From contig NZ_CP052860.1 of the NCBI RefSeq assembly GCF_012935715.1, positions 3,844,001-3,908,000 on the forward strand: a DNA stretch of 64,000 bases. The letters run 5' to 3'. Below the pieces are notes generated by a model that was not told the origin of the DNA, did no database searches, and saw nothing but the letters and a program-made list of their open reading frames with translations. Made by a program: the position numbers and the translations under genes. The DNA comes from Pseudomonas sp. ADAK13. Its GTDB lineage: Bacteria; Pseudomonadota; Gammaproteobacteria; Pseudomonadales; Pseudomonadaceae. Numbering within the stretch: the stretch's first letter is position 1; every line of letters begins with the position of its first letter. Below, in pieces: positions 33,561 to 43,048 of this stretch.

Positions 33561-34463
33561 ATGACCTTGCAGTACCCCACCATCGCCGATTGCGTCGGCA
33601 ACACCCCGCTGGTCCGCTTGCAGCGCCTGCCGGGCAACACCAGCAATACCTTGTTGCTCAAGCTCGAAGGGAACAACCCGGCCGGCTCGGTCAAGGACCG
33701 CCCGGCGCTGTCGATGATCACCCGCGCCGAGCTGCGTGGGCAGATCAAGCCCGGCGACACCCTGATCGAAGCCACCTCCGGTAACACCGGGATTGCCCTG
33801 GCCATGGCCGCCGCCATCAAGGGCTACCGGATGATTCTGATCATGCCCGACAACGGCAGCGCCGAGCGCAAGGCGGCGATGACGGCCTATGGCGCCGAGT
33901 TGATCCTGGTCACCCAGGAAGAAGGCATGGAAGGCGCCCGCGACCTCGCCGAGCGCATGGCCGCCGAAGGCCGTGGCCTGGTGCTGGACCAGTTCGCCAA
34001 CGGCGACAACCCCGAGGCGCACTACACCACCACCGGCCCGGAAATCTGGCGCCAGACCCAGGGCACCATCACTCACTTCGTGAGTTCGATGGGCACCACC
34101 GGCACCATCATGGGCAATTCGCGCTACCTCAAGGAGCAGAACCCCGAGATCCAGATCGTCGGCCTGCAACCGATGGAAGGCGCGGCGATCCCGGGGATCC
34201 GTCGTTGGCCCGAAGAGTACTTGCCGAAAATTTATAACTCGGCCCGCGTCGATCGCATCATCGACATGGCCCAGCGTGAAGCCGAAGACACCACCCGCCG
34301 GTTGGCCCGTGAAGAAGGCATCTTCTGTGGCGTGTCGTCCGGTGGCGCCGTTGCCGGGATGTTGCGCTTGTCCCAGGAGTTGGAAAACGCAGTGATCGTC
34401 GCGATCATCTGTGACCGTGGCGACCGTTACTTGTCGACCGGCATTTTCGACGCGCCCAACTGA
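33561..34463 (+). CDS. cysM: Cysteine synthase B (O-acetylserine sulfhydrylase B)
   Basis: This 300-residue PLP enzyme makes cysteine from O-acetylserine and sulfide, or S-sulfocysteine from thiosulfate. The PLP Lys is Lys45 in [24 protein letters not shown] is the substrate loop, and [11 protein letters not shown] binds the PLP phosphate. The [10 protein letters not shown] loop separates it from CysK. The ATG at 33561 ends a longer in-frame extension without a good site. Its stop overlaps the rlmD start by one base (TGATG). Confidence 0.94.
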   Translation: MTLQYPTIADCVGNTPLVRLQRLPGNTSNTLLLKLEGNNPAGSVKDRPALSMITRAELRGQIKPGDTLIEATSGNTGIALAMAAAIKGYRMILIMPDNGSAERKAAMTAYGAELILVTQEEGMEGARDLAERMAAEGRGLVLDQFANGDNPEAHYTTTGPEIWRQTQGTITHFVSSMGTTGTIMGNSRYLKEQNPEIQIVGLQPMEGAAIPGIRRWPEEYLPKIYNSARVDRIIDMAQREAEDTTRRLAREEGIFCGVSSGGAVAGMLRLSQELENAVIVAIICDRGDRYLSTGIFDAPN

Positions 34464-35815
34464 TGGCCAAGCACGAGAGAGGCCTACGCTTCCAACCGAC
34501 GGGCGGCAGCCGGGCCCCACAGATTCCTGTAGGCAAGAAGCAACGCCTGACCATCGAGCGCCTGGCCAACGACGGCCGCGGCATTGTGTTCTTTGAAGGC
34601 CGCACCTGGTTTGTAGTGGGTGCCCTGGCCGGCGAAGAGGTTGAGGCGCGGGTGCTGGGCGCCCATGGCAAAGTGGTCGAGGCACGCACCGAACGCGTAT
34701 TTACCGCCAGTGAACTGCGCCGCCCGGCACCCTGTGTGCACGCCGGCCGCTGTGGCGGTTGCAGCCTGCAACACTTGCCCCATGACGAACAGCTCGCCCT
34801 GAAACAGCGCATGCTCGCCGAGCAATTATCCCGTGTGGCAGGTGTCGAACCCCAGGAGTGGGCCGCGCCGTTGAGCGGGCCGGAATTCGGCTATCGCCGT
34901 CGCGCCCGCGTGGCCGTGCGCTGGGATGCCAAGGCGAAGAAACTCGAGGTGGGTTTTCGCGCCGTGGCCAGCCAGGACATCGTCGGGATCGATGATTGCC
35001 CTGTGCTGGTACAGGCCTTGCAGCCGATCATGCAGCGTTTGCCGAACATGCTTCGGCGCTTGAGCAAGCCTCAGGCGCTGGGGCATGTGGAGTTGTTCAG
35101 CGGGTCGTCGATTGCCGTGTTGTTGCGACACATGGCGCCCTTGTCCGAAGCGGACCTGACGATCCTGCAGGAATTTTGTACCTTCCATGAAGCCCAGCTG
35201 TGGCTGCATGGCGAGGGCCAGCCGCAACCCTTCGAACCGGACCAGGCCCTGGGCTATCGTCTGGAACAGTGGGATTTGCAGTTGGCGTACCGCCCGGGAG
35301 ACTTCGTGCAGGTCAACGCCGGGGTCAACGAGGCGATGGTTGCCCAGGCCCTGGAATGGCTGGCGCCAAAGCCCGACGAGCGGGTGCTGGATTTGTTTTG
35401 TGGCTTGGGCAACTTCGCCTTGCCGCTGGCCCGTCAGGTGCGGGAAGTGGTCGCGGTGGAAGGTGTGCAAGCCATGGTGGACCGGGCGGCACAGAATGCC
35501 GTCAGCAATAATTTGCATAATGCGCAGTTTTTTCAGGCCGATTTGTCCCAGCCTTTGACCGACGCGGAATGGGCCAAAGAGGGCTTTTCTGCGGTACTCT
35601 TGGACCCACCCCGCGATGGTGCCCTGGAGGTTGTGCGCAAGCTCGCCACTCTGGGGGCTGATCGCCTGGTGTATGTGTCCTGCAATCCGGCAACGCTGGC
35701 GCGGGACACGGTCGAGTTGGTCAAGCAAGGCTACCGGCTAAAACGTGCCGGGATCCTCGACATGTTTCCCCAGACGGCCCATGTCGAGGCCATGGCGTTA
35801 TTTGAAGCGGGCTAG
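34463..35815 (+). CDS. rlmD: 23S rRNA (uracil-1939 C5)-methyltransferase
   Basis: This 450-residue RumA-type enzyme has an N-terminal TRAM domain (about residues 20-85), iron-sulfur cysteines at 91, 97 and 100 ([10 protein letters not shown]) plus one in DDCPVL, an S-adenosylmethionine motif [16 protein letters not shown] and the catalytic Cys in [13 protein letters not shown]. It methylates U1939 of 23S rRNA. It is coupled to cysM by a one-base overlap, the PA0932-PA0933 order. Confidence 0.93.
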   Translation: MAKHERGLRFQPTGGSRAPQIPVGKKQRLTIERLANDGRGIVFFEGRTWFVVGALAGEEVEARVLGAHGKVVEARTERVFTASELRRPAPCVHAGRCGGCSLQHLPHDEQLALKQRMLAEQLSRVAGVEPQEWAAPLSGPEFGYRRRARVAVRWDAKAKKLEVGFRAVASQDIVGIDDCPVLVQALQPIMQRLPNMLRRLSKPQALGHVELFSGSSIAVLLRHMAPLSEADLTILQEFCTFHEAQLWLHGEGQPQPFEPDQALGYRLEQWDLQLAYRPGDFVQVNAGVNEAMVAQALEWLAPKPDERVLDLFCGLGNFALPLARQVREVVAVEGVQAMVDRAAQNAVSNNLHNAQFFQADLSQPLTDAEWAKEGFSAVLLDPPRDGALEVVRKLATLGADRLVYVSCNPATLARDTVELVKQGYRLKRAGILDMFPQTAHVEAMALFEAG

Positions 35816-35913
35816 GATGCCCGTTTAATCCGACTGGCCTGCATCTCCTGGGCCTGTGACCTGCCAGGGAGCGTGCATAAGCTTTTTTTGTAAAGCAGGT
35901 CAGCGATGATTTT

Positions 35914-35933
35914 GACGCACTAAAAGGTGCGTC
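35914..35933 (+). promoter_or_regulatory. Hairpin in the relA leader
   Basis: GACGCAC and GTGCGTC form a perfect 7-bp stem with a TAAAAG loop, ending 18 bp before the relA ATG and beside its GGGAAGG ribosome site. There is no T run, so it is not a terminator. Confidence 0.4.
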
Positions 35934-35951
35934 GTAGGGAAGGTAAGCAAG

Positions 35952-38195
35952 ATGGTACAGGTGAGAGCACACCAGCCGATCAACACCGACGGCAGTATCA
36001 ATCTCGAGGCATGGCTGGATCATGCCATCAGTGTCGACCCGGCACTGGACCGTGAAGCCTTGAAAGCAGCCTGCGAGTTCGCTCGTGAGTCTGAGCAGCA
36101 AGACAATGCGGCCAAGAACCTGTGGGCCGAAGGCACTTCAAGCTTTCGCACCGGGTTGGAAATCGCCGAGATCCTCGCCGATCTCAAGCTCGATCAGGAT
36201 TCACTGATCGCAGCGGTACTGTATCGCGGCGTGCGCGAAGGGCATATTCAACTGCCCACCGTCAGCCAGCGTTTCGGCACCGTGGTGGCCAAGCTGATCG
36301 ACGGCGTGCTGCGCATGGCGGCCATCAGCGCCAGCCTCAGCCCCCGCCAGTCCATGGTGCTGGGCACCCAGGGCCAGGTGGAAAACCTGCGCAAGATGCT
36401 GGTGGCGATGGTCGACGACGTTCGCGTCGCGCTGATCAAGCTGGCCGAGCGCACCTGCGCGATTCGTGCGGTGAAGACCGCCGACGACGAAAAGCGCAAC
36501 CGCGTCGCCCGCGAGGTGTTCGACATCTACGCGCCGCTGGCCCACCGCCTGGGTATCGGCCATATCAAGTGGGAGCTGGAGGACTTGTCCTTCCGGTACC
36601 TCGAACCCGATCAGTACAAGCAGATTGCCACGCTGCTCCATGAGCGGCGGCTGGACCGTGAGCGTTTCATCGCCGACGTGATGAGCCAATTGCGCACGGA
36701 ATTGCAGGCCACCGGGGTTGAAGCCGACATCAGTGGCCGGGCCAAGCACATCTATTCCATCTGGCGCAAAATGCAGCGCAAGGGCCTGGCCTTCAGCCAG
36801 ATCTACGACGTGCGCGCCGTGCGCGTGCTGGTGCCGGAAATGCGCGACTGCTACACCGCGCTGGGTATCGTCCACACGCTGTGGCGCCACATCCCCAAGG
36901 AATTCGACGACTACATCGCCAACCCCAAGGAAAACGGTTACCGCTCGTTGCACACGGCGGTGATCGGCCCCGAGGGCAAGGTGCTGGAAGTGCAGATCCG
37001 CACCCACGCGATGCACGAGGAAGCGGAGCTGGGCGTATGCGCCCACTGGCGCTACAAGGGCACCGACGTCAAGGCCGGGTCCAACCAGTACGAGGAGAAA
37101 ATCTCCTGGTTGCGCCAGGTGCTGGAATGGCACGAAGAGCTGGGCGACATCGGCGGTTTGGCCGATCAGTTGCGGGTGGATATCGAACCCGACCGGGTCT
37201 ACATCTTCACCCCCGACGGCCACGCGATCGACTTGCCCAAGGGCGCCACGCCGCTGGATTTTGCCTACCGCGTGCACACCGAGATCGGCCACAACTGCCG
37301 TGGCGCGAAGATCAACGGGCGCATCGTACCGCTCAACTACAGCCTGCAGACCGGTGAGCAGGTCGAGATTATCACCAGCAAGCACGGTACGCCGAGCCGC
37401 GACTGGTTGAACCCGAACCTGGGCTACATCACCACGTCCCGGGCCCGGGCGAAGATCGTCCACTGGTTCAAGTTGCAGGCGCGCGACCAGAACGTCGCCG
37501 CCGGCAAGACCTTGCTCGAACGCGAATTGGCGCGCCTTGGCCTGCCGCAGGTGGACTTCGACAAGCTGGCCGAAAAGGCCAACATGAAGATCGCCGAAGA
37601 CATGTTCGCCGCCCTCGGTGCCGGCGATCTGCGCCTGGCGCAGTTGGTTAATCTGGCCCAGCAACTGGTTGAGCCGGAGCGCGGCAGCGAGCAACTGGAA
37701 CTGATCCCGCGCAAGGCCACGGGCTACAAGCCGGGCAAGCGTGGCGATATCCAGATCCAGGGCGTCGGCAACCTGATGACGCAAATGGCCGGCTGCTGCC
37801 AGCCATTGCCGGGCGACGCCATCGTCGGCTACATCACCCAGGGCCGCGGGGTGAGCATTCACCGCCAGGACTGTGCCTCGGTGTTGCAGCTGGGCGGGCG
37901 CGAACCGGAGCGGATCATCCAGGTCAGCTGGGGCCCGGTGCCGGTGTTGACCTATCCGGTGGACATCGTCATCCGTGCCTACGACCGTTCGGGGCTGTTG
38001 CGTGACGTATCGCAAGTGCTGCTCAACGAGCGGATCAACGTGCTGGCAGTCAATACCCGCTCGAATAAAGAGGACAACACGGCGTTGATGTCCCTGACCA
38101 TCGAGATTCCGGGGCTGGACGCGTTGGGTCGGTTGCTGGGGCGTATTTCCCAGTTGCCGAACATCATTGAGACCCGGCGCAACCGGACACCATGA
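35952..38195 (+). CDS. relA: RelA-type (p)ppGpp synthetase
   Basis: This 747-residue protein makes (p)ppGpp when uncharged tRNA sits on the ribosome. The hydrolase domain lacks the HD-x-x-ED motif (AAVLYRGVREGHI at about 88-99), and the synthetase carries EFDD (317-320), the RelA-type acidic motif instead of the RxKD of SpoT. A TGS domain (about 400-465) and a C-terminal ACT domain (about 670-745) follow. It is thus a dedicated synthetase. It overlaps mazG by 4 bp (ATGA). Confidence 0.95.
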   Translation: MVQVRAHQPINTDGSINLEAWLDHAISVDPALDREALKAACEFARESEQQDNAAKNLWAEGTSSFRTGLEIAEILADLKLDQDSLIAAVLYRGVREGHIQLPTVSQRFGTVVAKLIDGVLRMAAISASLSPRQSMVLGTQGQVENLRKMLVAMVDDVRVALIKLAERTCAIRAVKTADDEKRNRVAREVFDIYAPLAHRLGIGHIKWELEDLSFRYLEPDQYKQIATLLHERRLDRERFIADVMSQLRTELQATGVEADISGRAKHIYSIWRKMQRKGLAFSQIYDVRAVRVLVPEMRDCYTALGIVHTLWRHIPKEFDDYIANPKENGYRSLHTAVIGPEGKVLEVQIRTHAMHEEAELGVCAHWRYKGTDVKAGSNQYEEKISWLRQVLEWHEELGDIGGLADQLRVDIEPDRVYIFTPDGHAIDLPKGATPLDFAYRVHTEIGHNCRGAKINGRIVPLNYSLQTGEQVEIITSKHGTPSRDWLNPNLGYITTSRARAKIVHWFKLQARDQNVAAGKTLLERELARLGLPQVDFDKLAEKANMKIAEDMFAALGAGDLRLAQLVNLAQQLVEPERGSEQLELIPRKATGYKPGKRGDIQIQGVGNLMTQMAGCCQPLPGDAIVGYITQGRGVSIHRQDCASVLQLGGREPERIIQVSWGPVPVLTYPVDIVIRAYDRSGLLRDVSQVLLNERINVLAVNTRSNKEDNTALMSLTIEIPGLDALGRLLGRISQLPNIIETRRNRTP

Positions 38196-39037
38196 GTAGC
38201 CCGATGTATTCGCTTGAAGATCTGCTGTATTTGATGAACCGCCTGCGGGACCCGCAATACGGGTGCCCGTGGGACATCAAGCAAACCTACGCCACCATCG
38301 TTCCCCACACCCTGGAAGAAGCCTACGAAGTCGCCGACGCCATCGAGCGCGGGGATTTCGATCACCTGCAGGGTGAGTTGGGCGACCTGTTGTTCCAGGT
38401 GGTGTATTACAGCCAGCTGGCGCGGGAAGAAGGGCGTTTCGAATTTGCCGGGGTGATCGACAGCATCACCCGCAAGCTGATTCGTCGTCATCCACACGTT
38501 TTTCCTACCGGCGACTTGTATGCACCGCTGGATATCCCGCAATTGAGCGAGGAGCAGGTCAAGCTGCGCTGGGAAGAGATCAAAGCCGAGGAGCGTGCGG
38601 AGAAGTCCGACGCGCCACAGCAATTATCCCTGCTGGATGACGTGCCCACGGCCTTGCCGGCGCTTTCCCGTGCTGCGAAGTTGCAAAAGCGCGCCGGGCA
38701 GGTGGGTTTCGACTGGCCGGCTGCGTTGCCGGTGGTGGACAACGTGCGCGAAGAGCTGGATGAAGTGCTCGAAGCCATGGCCGACAACGACCCGGCCGCC
38801 ATCGCCGATGAGGTAGGTGACCTGCTGTTTGCGGCGGTCAACCTGGCCCGTCATCTGGAGGTCGACCCGGAAGCCGCCTTGCGTTTAGCCAATGCAAAAT
38901 TCGAACGACGTTTCCGATTTATCGAACAGGCATTGCGCGAGACCCACCGTCCCATAGAAGATTGCACCCTCGAAGAGTTGGACGCCCTGTGGGGCGAAGC
39001 CAAACGCCAGGAAAAGAACCTGTCCAGCTGCGGCTGA
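38192..39037 (+). CDS. mazG: Nucleoside triphosphate pyrophosphohydrolase MazG
   Basis: This 281-residue protein has two tandem MazG domains, each with the EExxE...ExxD metal site: LEEAYEVADAIE...GELGDLLFQ (about residues 35-70) and REELDEVLEAMA...ADEVGDLLFA (about 187-212). It hydrolyses NTPs, and in E. coli it lowers (p)ppGpp during stress, which fits its coupling to relA by a 4-bp ATGA overlap. Confidence 0.94.
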   Translation: MSSPMYSLEDLLYLMNRLRDPQYGCPWDIKQTYATIVPHTLEEAYEVADAIERGDFDHLQGELGDLLFQVVYYSQLAREEGRFEFAGVIDSITRKLIRRHPHVFPTGDLYAPLDIPQLSEEQVKLRWEEIKAEERAEKSDAPQQLSLLDDVPTALPALSRAAKLQKRAGQVGFDWPAALPVVDNVREELDEVLEAMADNDPAAIADEVGDLLFAAVNLARHLEVDPEAALRLANAKFERRFRFIEQALRETHRPIEDCTLEELDALWGEAKRQEKNLSSCG

Positions 39038-39062
39038 GCCGTTGCCCAAGTGAGTAAGCACC

Positions 39063-39608
39063 ATGAGCATTTCCCTTCGCGACCAGTTGCTCAAAGCAGG
39101 CCTGGTCAACCAAAAGCAGGCCAAGCAGGTCGGCAAAGAGAAACAGAAACAGCAGCGTCTGGTGCATAAAGGCCAGGCCGAGGCCGACGACAGCCAGGCG
39201 CGCCTGGCCATTGAAGCCCACGCCGAGAAGGTCAAGCGTGACCAGGAGCTGAACCGCCAGCAGCAGGAAAAAGCCGAGGCCAAGGCCCGTGTTGCCCAGG
39301 TCAAGCAACTGATCGAAACCTCGCGCCTGCCCAAGCTGACCACCGAGGACTACTACAACTTCGTGGATGACAAGAAGGTCAAGCGCCTGTCGGTCAACAC
39401 GCTGATGCGTAACAAACTGAGCAACGGCTCCCTGGCAATCGTCCATCACGGTGGCGGTTACGAGGTGATCCCGCGCGAAGCCGCTCTGAAGATCCAGGAG
39501 CGGGCGCCGGAGCGTATCGTGCAGATGAACGTGCTGACCGAAAGCCAGGTGCCGGATGAGGATGATCCGTACGCCGCCTACCAGATCCCTGATGACCTGA
39601 TGTGGTAA
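39063..39608 (+). CDS. DUF2058-family protein
   Basis: This 181-residue protein has a highly charged coiled-coil N-terminal half (Lys, Gln, Glu; about 1-95) and a small globular C-terminal part with YYNFVDDKKVKRLSV. The family (E. coli YaiL) is uncharacterised and may bind nucleic acid. It is 25 bp after mazG and probably part of the same transcript, as in PA0935-PA0937. Confidence 0.85.
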   Translation: MSISLRDQLLKAGLVNQKQAKQVGKEKQKQQRLVHKGQAEADDSQARLAIEAHAEKVKRDQELNRQQQEKAEAKARVAQVKQLIETSRLPKLTTEDYYNFVDDKKVKRLSVNTLMRNKLSNGSLAIVHHGGGYEVIPREAALKIQERAPERIVQMNVLTESQVPDEDDPYAAYQIPDDLMW

Positions 39609-39625
39609 GGCTCTAGAAACAACAC

Positions 39626-39710
39626 TGTGGCAAGGGAGCTTGTTGTGGCAAGGGAGCTTGTTGTGGTGAGGGGGCTTGTCCCCCGCTGGGGCGCGAAGCG
39701 CCCCCAAAAT
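39626..39710. repeat. Three tandem 18-bp half-REP units and a palindrome
   Basis: TGTGGCAAGGGAGCTTGT occurs at 39626-39643 and exactly again at 39644-39661; a third unit at 39662-39679 differs at two positions. A GGGGCGCGAAGCGCCCC palindrome follows. The arrangement is tandem and not inverted, unlike the other REP pairs here. Confidence 0.9.
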
Positions 39711-39726
39711 CCCAACCCCCACCCCC

Positions 39727-39769
39727 TATAAACACAAACCCCGCTCAAAAGGCGGGGTTTGTGTTTATA
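39727..39769. terminator. Long bidirectional terminator
   Basis: An 18-bp perfect stem (39727-39744 with 39752-39769) with a 7-base loop combines a GCGGGG core and A/T-rich ends. It separates the relA-mazG-DUF2058 genes from the convergent small gene at 39816. Confidence 0.93.
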
Positions 39770-39815
39770 GACACTCCAGCTGCGTGGGGCTGGGTGTCTA
39801 TCGGATTTCAGAGTT

Positions 39816-40004
39816 TCAGGAGCTTTGCGCCTGGCGTTTCATCTCAAGGGTCTCGAGCTCGTTTTTATAATTATGAGCTTCGGCCTCGTCGTGAAACATG
39901 CCGACCAGCAGGTCTTGCTGGTGTACATCCCAGATGTGAATCCCGTGGGCTACTGCTTCGTGGGACATATGTTCGTCGTCGCGTTCAGTTACTTTTACAG
40001 TCAT
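39816..40004 (-). CDS. Small conserved protein, function unknown
   Basis: This 62-residue protein (MTVKVTERDDEHMSHEAVAHG...) has many His residues and a central IWDVHQQDLLVGMFHDEAEA. The ATG at 40004 has GGAG at good distance; an in-frame extension to 40052 is less likely. It seems cytoplasmic. I know no family name or function. Confidence 0.65.
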   Translation of the reverse strand: MTVKVTERDDEHMSHEAVAHGIHIWDVHQQDLLVGMFHDEAEAHNYKNELETLEMKRQAQSS

Positions 40005-40213
40005 CTGCTTGCTCCAATCTCTGGTTGATCTGCGGCAAGGCGTCGCAGGCATTTGTTATATGATTTGTTAGCTTGCTAAGTAAATAACCAGGAATTGCAA
40101 CACACCTTTACAGAAACTGGCGTAATCCCGCGAGCCCACGGAAACCGCGACATAGCGTCGCAGGGCGCTGAGTTTTATGACAAAAGTTTCATGTTGGCGT
40201 CAGGCGACAGGCG

Positions 40214-40240
40214 AAAAAAAGCCCCGCATACGCGAGGCTC
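40214..40240 (-). terminator. Terminator after the DUF3108 gene
   Basis: On the minus strand AGCCTCGC pairs with GCGGGGCT (one T-G pair) and seven T follow. Confidence 0.82.
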
Positions 40241-40257
40241 TTTCACTGCATGGCAGA

Positions 40258-40971
40258 TCAGCTGCCTTTGACAGCCTTGCCGTCAACGGTACCGTCTTGC
40301 AGCATGATGTTGTATTCCTTGCCGTCGGTCTCGACCTGGCGCAGGGCGACCAGAATGCCGCCCCAGTCCTTGGCAAACCACATTTGGGTAATGCGCTTGC
40401 TTTGAGTCGGGTCACGTACGCGCTCGACCTTGATCGCATCGATCGAGCCGGCTTTGGTCTGGACCTTTTCCGGGCCGATCACGCGGAAGTCGTAGGTATC
40501 GACATCAGTACCTTCGACGACGTTGTAGCTCATGCTTTTCTTGCCGGCTGCAACATCGCGCTGCAGTGCCAACTGGTAGGTCGACTTGTCGAGCATGCCG
40601 CTTTGAAGGGCAACGTTGACCGCGTCCTTGTTTTCAAAGCCGGTGACTTTCTTGGCCGTCTGATCGAAGTCGAGGTTGATCTTCTTCGTCTTGCCCAGGC
40701 CACCACGTTCGAAGGTGTAGCTCACCGGCTGCAGGGCATCTTTGTCGAAGCGGATCACACTGGTTTCAGTCAGGCTGGCGATCATCATGGAAGCCTTGAA
40801 ATTCAAGGTCCAGGTGCCGTTGTCATTCTTGGTCAGGCTGCGTTCTGCCGAACCACTCATGGGCAACTGTTTCCAGTCGGCGGTGTAGCTGGCGGAGAAA
40901 GGGTGAAGGTCTGCCGCTTGCACGGCAGGCAAGGCGAACAGCGCAAAGGCGAAGAGCAGGGCGCGACGCAT
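40258..40971 (-). CDS. DUF3108-family periplasmic protein
   Basis: This 237-residue protein has a signal peptide (cleaved near PAVQA, residue 19) and a beta-rich DUF3108 body beginning HPFSASYTADWKQLPMSGSAE (HPFSASYTADW, KQLPMSGSAE). The fold is related to lipoprotein-binding beta structures, but no function is known. It lies 8 bp after purN on the same strand, as PA0943 follows PA0944. Confidence 0.83.
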   Translation of the reverse strand: MRRALLFAFALFALPAVQAADLHPFSASYTADWKQLPMSGSAERSLTKNDNGTWTLNFKASMMIASLTETSVIRFDKDALQPVSYTFERGGLGKTKKINLDFDQTAKKVTGFENKDAVNVALQSGMLDKSTYQLALQRDVAAGKKSMSYNVVEGTDVDTYDFRVIGPEKVQTKAGSIDAIKVERVRDPTQSKRITQMWFAKDWGGILVALRQVETDGKEYNIMLQDGTVDGKAVKGS

Positions 40972-40979
40972 AAAGTCTC

Positions 40980-41630
40980 CTAGGTTCGAATCAAGTGGCC
41001 GCTGGCCGCAAGTAACTGACCGTCCAATAATGCACCGTGGTCGCCAAGAATCAACCGCCCCTCAGCGAACCAGCGAACAGCCAGCGGGTAAATCCTGTGT
41101 TCCTGGGTGTGAACCCGTTGCGCAAGCGTCTGCGCAGAGTCCGCAGACTCTACCGGAACTACTGCCTGTACGACCAGAGGCCCGCCATCGAGTTCCTCGG
41201 TAACAAAGTGCACGCTGCAGCCGTGCTCGGTGTCGCCAGCCTCCAGGGCGCGCTGGTGAGTGTGTAACCCTTTGTATTTTGGCAGCAGGGACGGGTGGAT
41301 ATTCAGCAGGCGCCCGTTGTAGTGGCGCACGAAGTCAGCGCTGAGAATGCGCATGAAGCCGGCCAGTACCACGAGTTTGGGATTGAAGGCGTCGATCAGT
41401 TCGATCAAGGCGCGGTCGAAGGCCTCGCGGCCTTCGAAAGCCTTGTGATCCAGGGAGCGGGTGTCGATACCTGCGTCCCTGGCGCGTTGCAGGCCGTAGG
41501 CGTCGCTGCGGTTGGAGATCACCGCAGCGATGCGCACCGGGCTGTCGCCGGCGCGCGTGCTGTCGATCAGGGCCTGCAAGTTACTGCCGGTGCCGGAGAG
41601 CAGCACCACGACATCACAGGTCTGGGACAT
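40980..41630 (-). CDS. purN: Phosphoribosylglycinamide formyltransferase 1
   Basis: This 216-residue enzyme transfers a formyl group from 10-formyltetrahydrofolate to GAR in purine synthesis. It has VVVLLSGTGSNLQALI at the N terminus, the catalytic Asn and His in LLNIHPSLLPKYKGLHTH and Asp in HFVTEELDGGP. The ATG at 41630 shares a base with the purM stop (TGATG), so translation is coupled. A TTG one codon earlier is possible but unneeded. Confidence 0.95.
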   Translation of the reverse strand: MSQTCDVVVLLSGTGSNLQALIDSTRAGDSPVRIAAVISNRSDAYGLQRARDAGIDTRSLDHKAFEGREAFDRALIELIDAFNPKLVVLAGFMRILSADFVRHYNGRLLNIHPSLLPKYKGLHTHQRALEAGDTEHGCSVHFVTEELDGGPLVVQAVVPVESADSAQTLAQRVHTQEHRIYPLAVRWFAEGRLILGDHGALLDGQLLAASGHLIRT

Positions 41631-42688
41631 CAATGAGCCTTGAGGTTCTTCAGTTCAACCTGGGCGGCGCCTTCAGGGGCGGTGGCGATCTGGCCGATGA
41701 CCCAAGGCTGCTCGCCGGCTTCACGCAGTACGTTCAACGCGGTTTCAACGTGCTCTTGAGCCACGCAGATCACCATGCCCACGCCGCAGTTCAGCACGCG
41801 GTGCATTTCGGTTTCGTTGACGTTGCCTTGCTCTTGCAGCCAGTCGAAGACTGCCGGGCGCTGCCAGCTGGCCACGTCGACAATCGCCTGGGCGCCTTTA
41901 GGCAGCACGCGCGGGATGTTGTCCAGCAGGCCGCCACCGGTGATGTGGGCCATGGCCTTGACGGCACCGGTGTCCTTGATCAGCTTGAGCAACGGCTTCA
42001 CGTAGATGCGGGTCGGGGCCATCAGCAGGTCGGTCAGAGGCTTGCCGTCGAGCTGGATGGTTTCGATGTCGGCGCCGGACACTTCGATGATCTTGCGGAT
42101 CAGCGAGTAGCCGTTGGAGTGCGGGCCGGAGGATGGCAGGGCCAGCAGGGCGTCACCGGCAGCGACTTTGGAGCCGTCGATGATTTCGGATTTTTCTACA
42201 ACGCCGACGCAGAAGCCGGCCAGGTCGTAGTCTTCGCCTTCGTACATGCCAGGCATTTCAGCGGTTTCGCCGCCGACCAGAGAGCAGCCGGACAGTTCGC
42301 AGCCCGCGCCGATGCCGGTAACCACTTGGGTCGCGGTCTCGACGTTGAGCTTGCCGGTGGCGTAGTAATCAAGGAAGAACAGCGGCTCGGCGCCGCACAC
42401 CACCAGGTCGTTCACGCACATGGCAACCAGGTCGATGCCGATGCTGTCGTGCTTGTTCAGGTTCAGTGCCAGGCGCAGCTTGGTGCCCACACCGTCGGTG
42501 CCGGAGACCAATACAGGCTGCTTGTAGCCGGCCGGGATTTCGCAGAGGGCGCCAAAACCGCCCAGGCCGCCCATGACTTCGGGGCGCGCAGTGCGCTTGG
42601 CGACGCTCTTGATGCGTTCGACCAATGCTTCACCGGCGTCGATGTCTACACCGGCGTCCTTGTAGCTCAGGGAGGGTTGCTTGCTCAT
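41630..42688 (-). CDS. purM: Phosphoribosylformylglycinamidine cyclo-ligase (AIR synthetase)
   Basis: This 352-residue ATP-dependent enzyme closes the imidazole ring of AIR. It has [16 protein letters not shown] at the N terminus, [10 protein letters not shown] and the [11 protein letters not shown] motif. The ATG at 42688 follows AAGG; a longer frame to 42763 is not conserved-looking. It is coupled to purN and divergent from the DUF2066 gene. Confidence 0.95.
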   Translation of the reverse strand: MSKQPSLSYKDAGVDIDAGEALVERIKSVAKRTARPEVMGGLGGFGALCEIPAGYKQPVLVSGTDGVGTKLRLALNLNKHDSIGIDLVAMCVNDLVVCGAEPLFFLDYYATGKLNVETATQVVTGIGAGCELSGCSLVGGETAEMPGMYEGEDYDLAGFCVGVVEKSEIIDGSKVAAGDALLALPSSGPHSNGYSLIRKIIEVSGADIETIQLDGKPLTDLLMAPTRIYVKPLLKLIKDTGAVKAMAHITGGGLLDNIPRVLPKGAQAIVDVASWQRPAVFDWLQEQGNVNETEMHRVLNCGVGMVICVAQEHVETALNVLREAGEQPWVIGQIATAPEGAAQVELKNLKAH

Positions 42689-43048
42689 GATCCAGGCCTT
42701 TAGGGGGGATTCAGGGGTAACGACCGAATGCGGCGGGTGTACCGAAACCTGAAGTTTCAGCATGGCCTGCCATTGACGGTCTGCGAAGGCGCGCGATTTT
42801 ATCAGGCTTGAGGGGCAGCGGCCATCCTCGGGCCGACGGGCAGGGGCAATAGCTGTTAAAAAAATCGCTAATCGAGTCGGTCACGGGCCGTATTAAGGTA
42901 TAGCCTTTAACTCGCTATCGTTATGACAGTACAAAAACTTGCCGAGGCCTTGTGAATGTTTTGCCGGTCGCTGTGGTCACAGCCTTGCTCAACACTGTTC
43001 ACGCGGTCTGTTCCAACCGCTTATTTTGCCGTTCGGGAATCTTCTTTC
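42689..43048. other. 360-bp divergent gap between purM and the DUF2066 gene
   Basis: Promoters for purM (leftward) and the DUF2066-AI-2E pair (rightward) must lie here. A small AAGG/CCTT hairpin is present near 42897. I see no repeat, RNA gene or recognisable PurR-type site, and no convincing small coding frame. Confidence 0.5.

Noticed and set aside
36201..38015. Minus-strand frame opposite relA (604 codons)
   Set aside because: High-GC shadow frame; relA on the plus strand has every expected domain.
39626..39710. CRISPR array
   Set aside because: Three contiguous 18-bp units without spacers and no cas genes; they are REP-derived.
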